Shown here in pieces: positions 14,149-15,607 of a DNA stretch of 15,607 nucleotides (its first letter is position 1; every line of letters begins with the position of its first letter). Source of the DNA: NBML01 sp029939535 (GTDB taxonomy: Bacteria > Desulfobacterota > Desulfobacteria > Desulfobacterales > Desulfobacteraceae); the NCBI GenBank assembly GCA_029939535.1, contig JAOZST010000080.1, positions 1 to 15,607 of the forward strand. The letters are read 5' to 3'. The notes beneath the pieces were generated by a model, which made no database searches, was not told the DNA's origin, and saw nothing but the letters and a program-made list of their open reading frames with translations. The position numbers were made by a program, and so were the translations under genes.

Positions 14149-15396
14149 TTAAAATCTTGAAATCCCAAAGGGTTTTATATTTATCTCAGGGGTTTTTCCA
14201 TAAACCATATCGCAAACAGCTTTTCCTGTTCCTGTTGCAAGGGTCAACCCAAGCATGCCGTGACCCGTTGCGATGATGAGATTTTCCTGGGAAGGTGCAT
14301 GGTCTATAATGGGCATGTCATCGTAGGTCATGGGCCTCAGGCTTGTCCATTCTTCCACAATTGGATGCCCCAGGGGATCCTTCATATACAGTGCTACACC
14401 GTCCAGAAGCTTTGACAGACGTTTGGGATTAAGGCTGGAGCTGTATCCTGAAAATTCCATGGTTCCCCCCAGCCTGTAGGCGCTTTTCCAGGGAGTCACT
14501 ACCATGCTTTTTTCATAGAGCACACAGGGTATTTCAGGACATATCCCGGGCCGTTCCATGGTTATGCTGTATCCTTTTCCCGGCTGAACCGGCAGGTTCA
14601 GGCCAAGTTGCTGCATTATACTGGGAGTCCAGGCACCGGCAGCCATGATAAAGGCATCTGCCCCATACCTGCCTGTGACTGTGTTGACACTTTTGATTGT
14701 GTTTCCCTGGATTTCAAAATCAAGCATTTTGCAGTGTTCTTCGATGATAAGACCCCTGGCTGCTAAATATTTTCGCCAGGAATCCATGAGCAGTTCCGGT
14801 CTTAAATGCCAGTCAATTGTGCTATACCAGGCACCGGCAATATCCGGAGAAAGGGCAGGCTCCCTTTCCAGGGTCTGGCTTTTGTCCAGCTGGGTGGATT
14901 CCAGGTTATATTTTTCCAGGAATTCATTGGTGTTCCTGTGTGCATTAAATTTTTTAAAATCTTTAAATACAGTTAAAATTCCTTTTTTTTCAAAATCACA
15001 ATCCATATTTTCCAGGGTCAGGAGTTTTTCAAATAGTTCCATGGAGTAATTCAGTATTTCATATTTGTCTCTGGCCGCCTGATTCATATGACTGGAATTG
15101 CATTTTCCTGCATATTTAATAAGCCAGGTTATCAGGTTTATATCCAGGGTCGGTTTGATGTAAAGGGGGGAATTGCCGCAAAGGGTCCGGTAAATTTCAT
15201 GGCTGACTGCCCCGGGAGAACTCAGGGGAATTACGTCTGAAAAATACAGCAGACCACAGTTGCCATGGGAGGCTCCGTCACCGATTCCATCTTTTTCAAT
15301 GATTCTGACCCTGGCTCCCCTTTCAATGAGATAATGGGCACAGGCAAGGCCGATTACACCTCCGCCTATAATCAAAACTTTTTTTTTTGATTCCAT
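14149..15396 (-). CDS. FAD-dependent amino-acid oxidoreductase (DadA / glycine oxidase-like)
   Basis: A 415-residue DAO-family flavoprotein. The N-terminal Rossmann fold has VLIIGGGVIGLACA (dinucleotide motif 11-16) with the ribose-binding Glu34 at the end of strand 2, and GDGASHGNCG follows as in D-amino-acid dehydrogenases. The C-terminal FAD closing motif is RPMTYDDMPIIDHAP then NLIIATGHGMLGLTLATGTG. It likely oxidises a D-amino acid, glycine or hydroxyproline-type amine and passes electrons to quinone or another carrier; the substrate is not fixed by sequence. I chose ATG at 15396, with AAGGA 10 nt upstream, over an in-frame TTG six codons earlier (15414) that would overlap that ribosome site. 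It stands alone on the minus strand. Confidence 0.88.
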   Translation of the reverse strand: MESKKKVLIIGGGVIGLACAHYLIERGARVRIIEKDGIGDGASHGNCGLLYFSDVIPLSSPGAVSHEIYRTLCGNSPLYIKPTLDINLITWLIKYAGKCNSSHMNQAARDKYEILNYSMELFEKLLTLENMDCDFEKKGILTVFKDFKKFNAHRNTNEFLEKYNLESTQLDKSQTLEREPALSPDIAGAWYSTIDWHLRPELLMDSWRKYLAARGLIIEEHCKMLDFEIQGNTIKSVNTVTGRYGADAFIMAAGAWTPSIMQQLGLNLPVQPGKGYSITMERPGICPEIPCVLYEKSMVVTPWKSAYRLGGTMEFSGYSSSLNPKRLSKLLDGVALYMKDPLGHPIVEEWTSLRPMTYDDMPIIDHAPSQENLIIATGHGMLGLTLATGTGKAVCDMVYGKTPEINIKPFGISRF

Positions 15397-15499
15397 ATAA
15401 AAAACATCCTTCAATAAGATAAAGACCGGGTGCTAAAAAAATAAAAGCCACCTTATGATTGTTTTTTGCAGAATTCAATGGAAAAATGCAGGTGATTAT

Positions 15500-15520
15500 A
15501 ATTCCTATAATATAGGAATT
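15500..15520. promoter_or_regulatory. Perfect 21-bp palindrome, possible operator
   Basis: AATTCCTATA (15500-15509), a single central A (15510) and TATAGGAATT (15511-15520) form a perfect inverted repeat about 105 bp upstream of the FAD oxidoreductase start. The size and lack of a loop suit a dimeric regulator-binding site more than an RNA hairpin. No gene for a regulator is visible on this side. Confidence 0.5.
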
Positions 15521-15526
15521 TGCATT

Positions 15527-15575
15527 TAGCCATTAGCCTTTAGCTAACAGCCAACAGCCAACAGCTAATAGCTCG
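15527..15575. repeat. Seven-base (heptad) repeat run
   Basis: Seven consecutive heptads: TAGCCAT, TAGCCTT, TAGCTAA, CAGCCAA, CAGCCAA, CAGCTAA, TAGCTCG. All share [T/C]AGC[C/T]. They end in a GC-rich inverted repeat CGCGC-GATA-GCGCG (about 15574-15587). The region is non-coding as far as visible; it continues to the window edge, so a larger repeat array or element may begin here. Confidence 0.75.
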
Positions 15576-15607
15576 CGCGATAGCGCGCTAATTTATCCCT
15601 TATCCAG

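Noticed and set aside
15397..15414. TTG start giving a six-residue longer FAD oxidoreductase
   Set aside because: The ATG at 15396 has AAGGA at suitable spacing; the TTG overlaps this site and adds a poorly fitting extension before the Rossmann strand.
15527..15575. CRISPR array
   Set aside because: Units are only 7 bp, contiguous, with no spacers and no cas genes nearby.

Overview
The window looks like chromosomal DNA of a strictly anaerobic, selenoprotein-using, flagellated Desulfobacterota bacterium, most likely a sulfate reducer of the Desulfobacteraceae type. That placement is inferred from the gene set and protein flavour (acetyl- and propionyl-CoA synthetases side by side, a LUD-domain protein, a DUF166 protein with an in-frame UGA); no rRNA or other taxonomic marker is present.

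Layout. (1) Positions 1-4365, minus strand: an acid-activation cluster read leftward as acetyl-CoA synthetase (acs), propionyl-CoA synthetase (prpE), then the N-terminus of a sodium:solute symporter running off the left edge. It fits uptake and activation of acetate and propionate. (2) 4366-4820: AT-rich divergent promoter region with short direct repeats. (3) 4821-6125, plus strand: a two-gene unit of a LUD-domain protein with a four-Cys motif and, 3 nt later, a DUF166 protein. The second gene is interrupted by a TGA at codon 101, followed by a perfect 11-bp hairpin with the geometry of a bacterial SECIS element. I read it as one selenoprotein gene, 5478-6125, with a C-P-P-T-U-C motif. This is the most interesting item in the window. 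(4) 9476 down to 6128, minus strand: a tightly packed motA-motB-PilZ-dinB-acylphosphatase string, i.e. flagellar stator, a probable c-di-GMP sensor, DNA polymerase IV and acylphosphatase. (5) 9773-10361, plus strand: a type II toxin-antitoxin pair with a good promoter and a candidate operator. (6) 10682-13605, plus strand: a YejA/OppA-like peptide-binding lipoprotein followed directly by an OppD/DppD-like ATPase, with no permease genes in the window; a 19-bp tandem duplication separates the two reading frames. (7) 13809-14070: a cold-shock protein gene with a strong intrinsic terminator. (8) 14149-15396, minus strand: an FAD-dependent amino-acid oxidoreductase (DadA-like). (9) Right edge: a 21-bp palindrome and a run of seven-base repeats.

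Several perfect short tandem duplications (19, 15 and 11 bp) lie within 12.5-14.1 kb, suggesting recent slippage events in this part of the chromosome.
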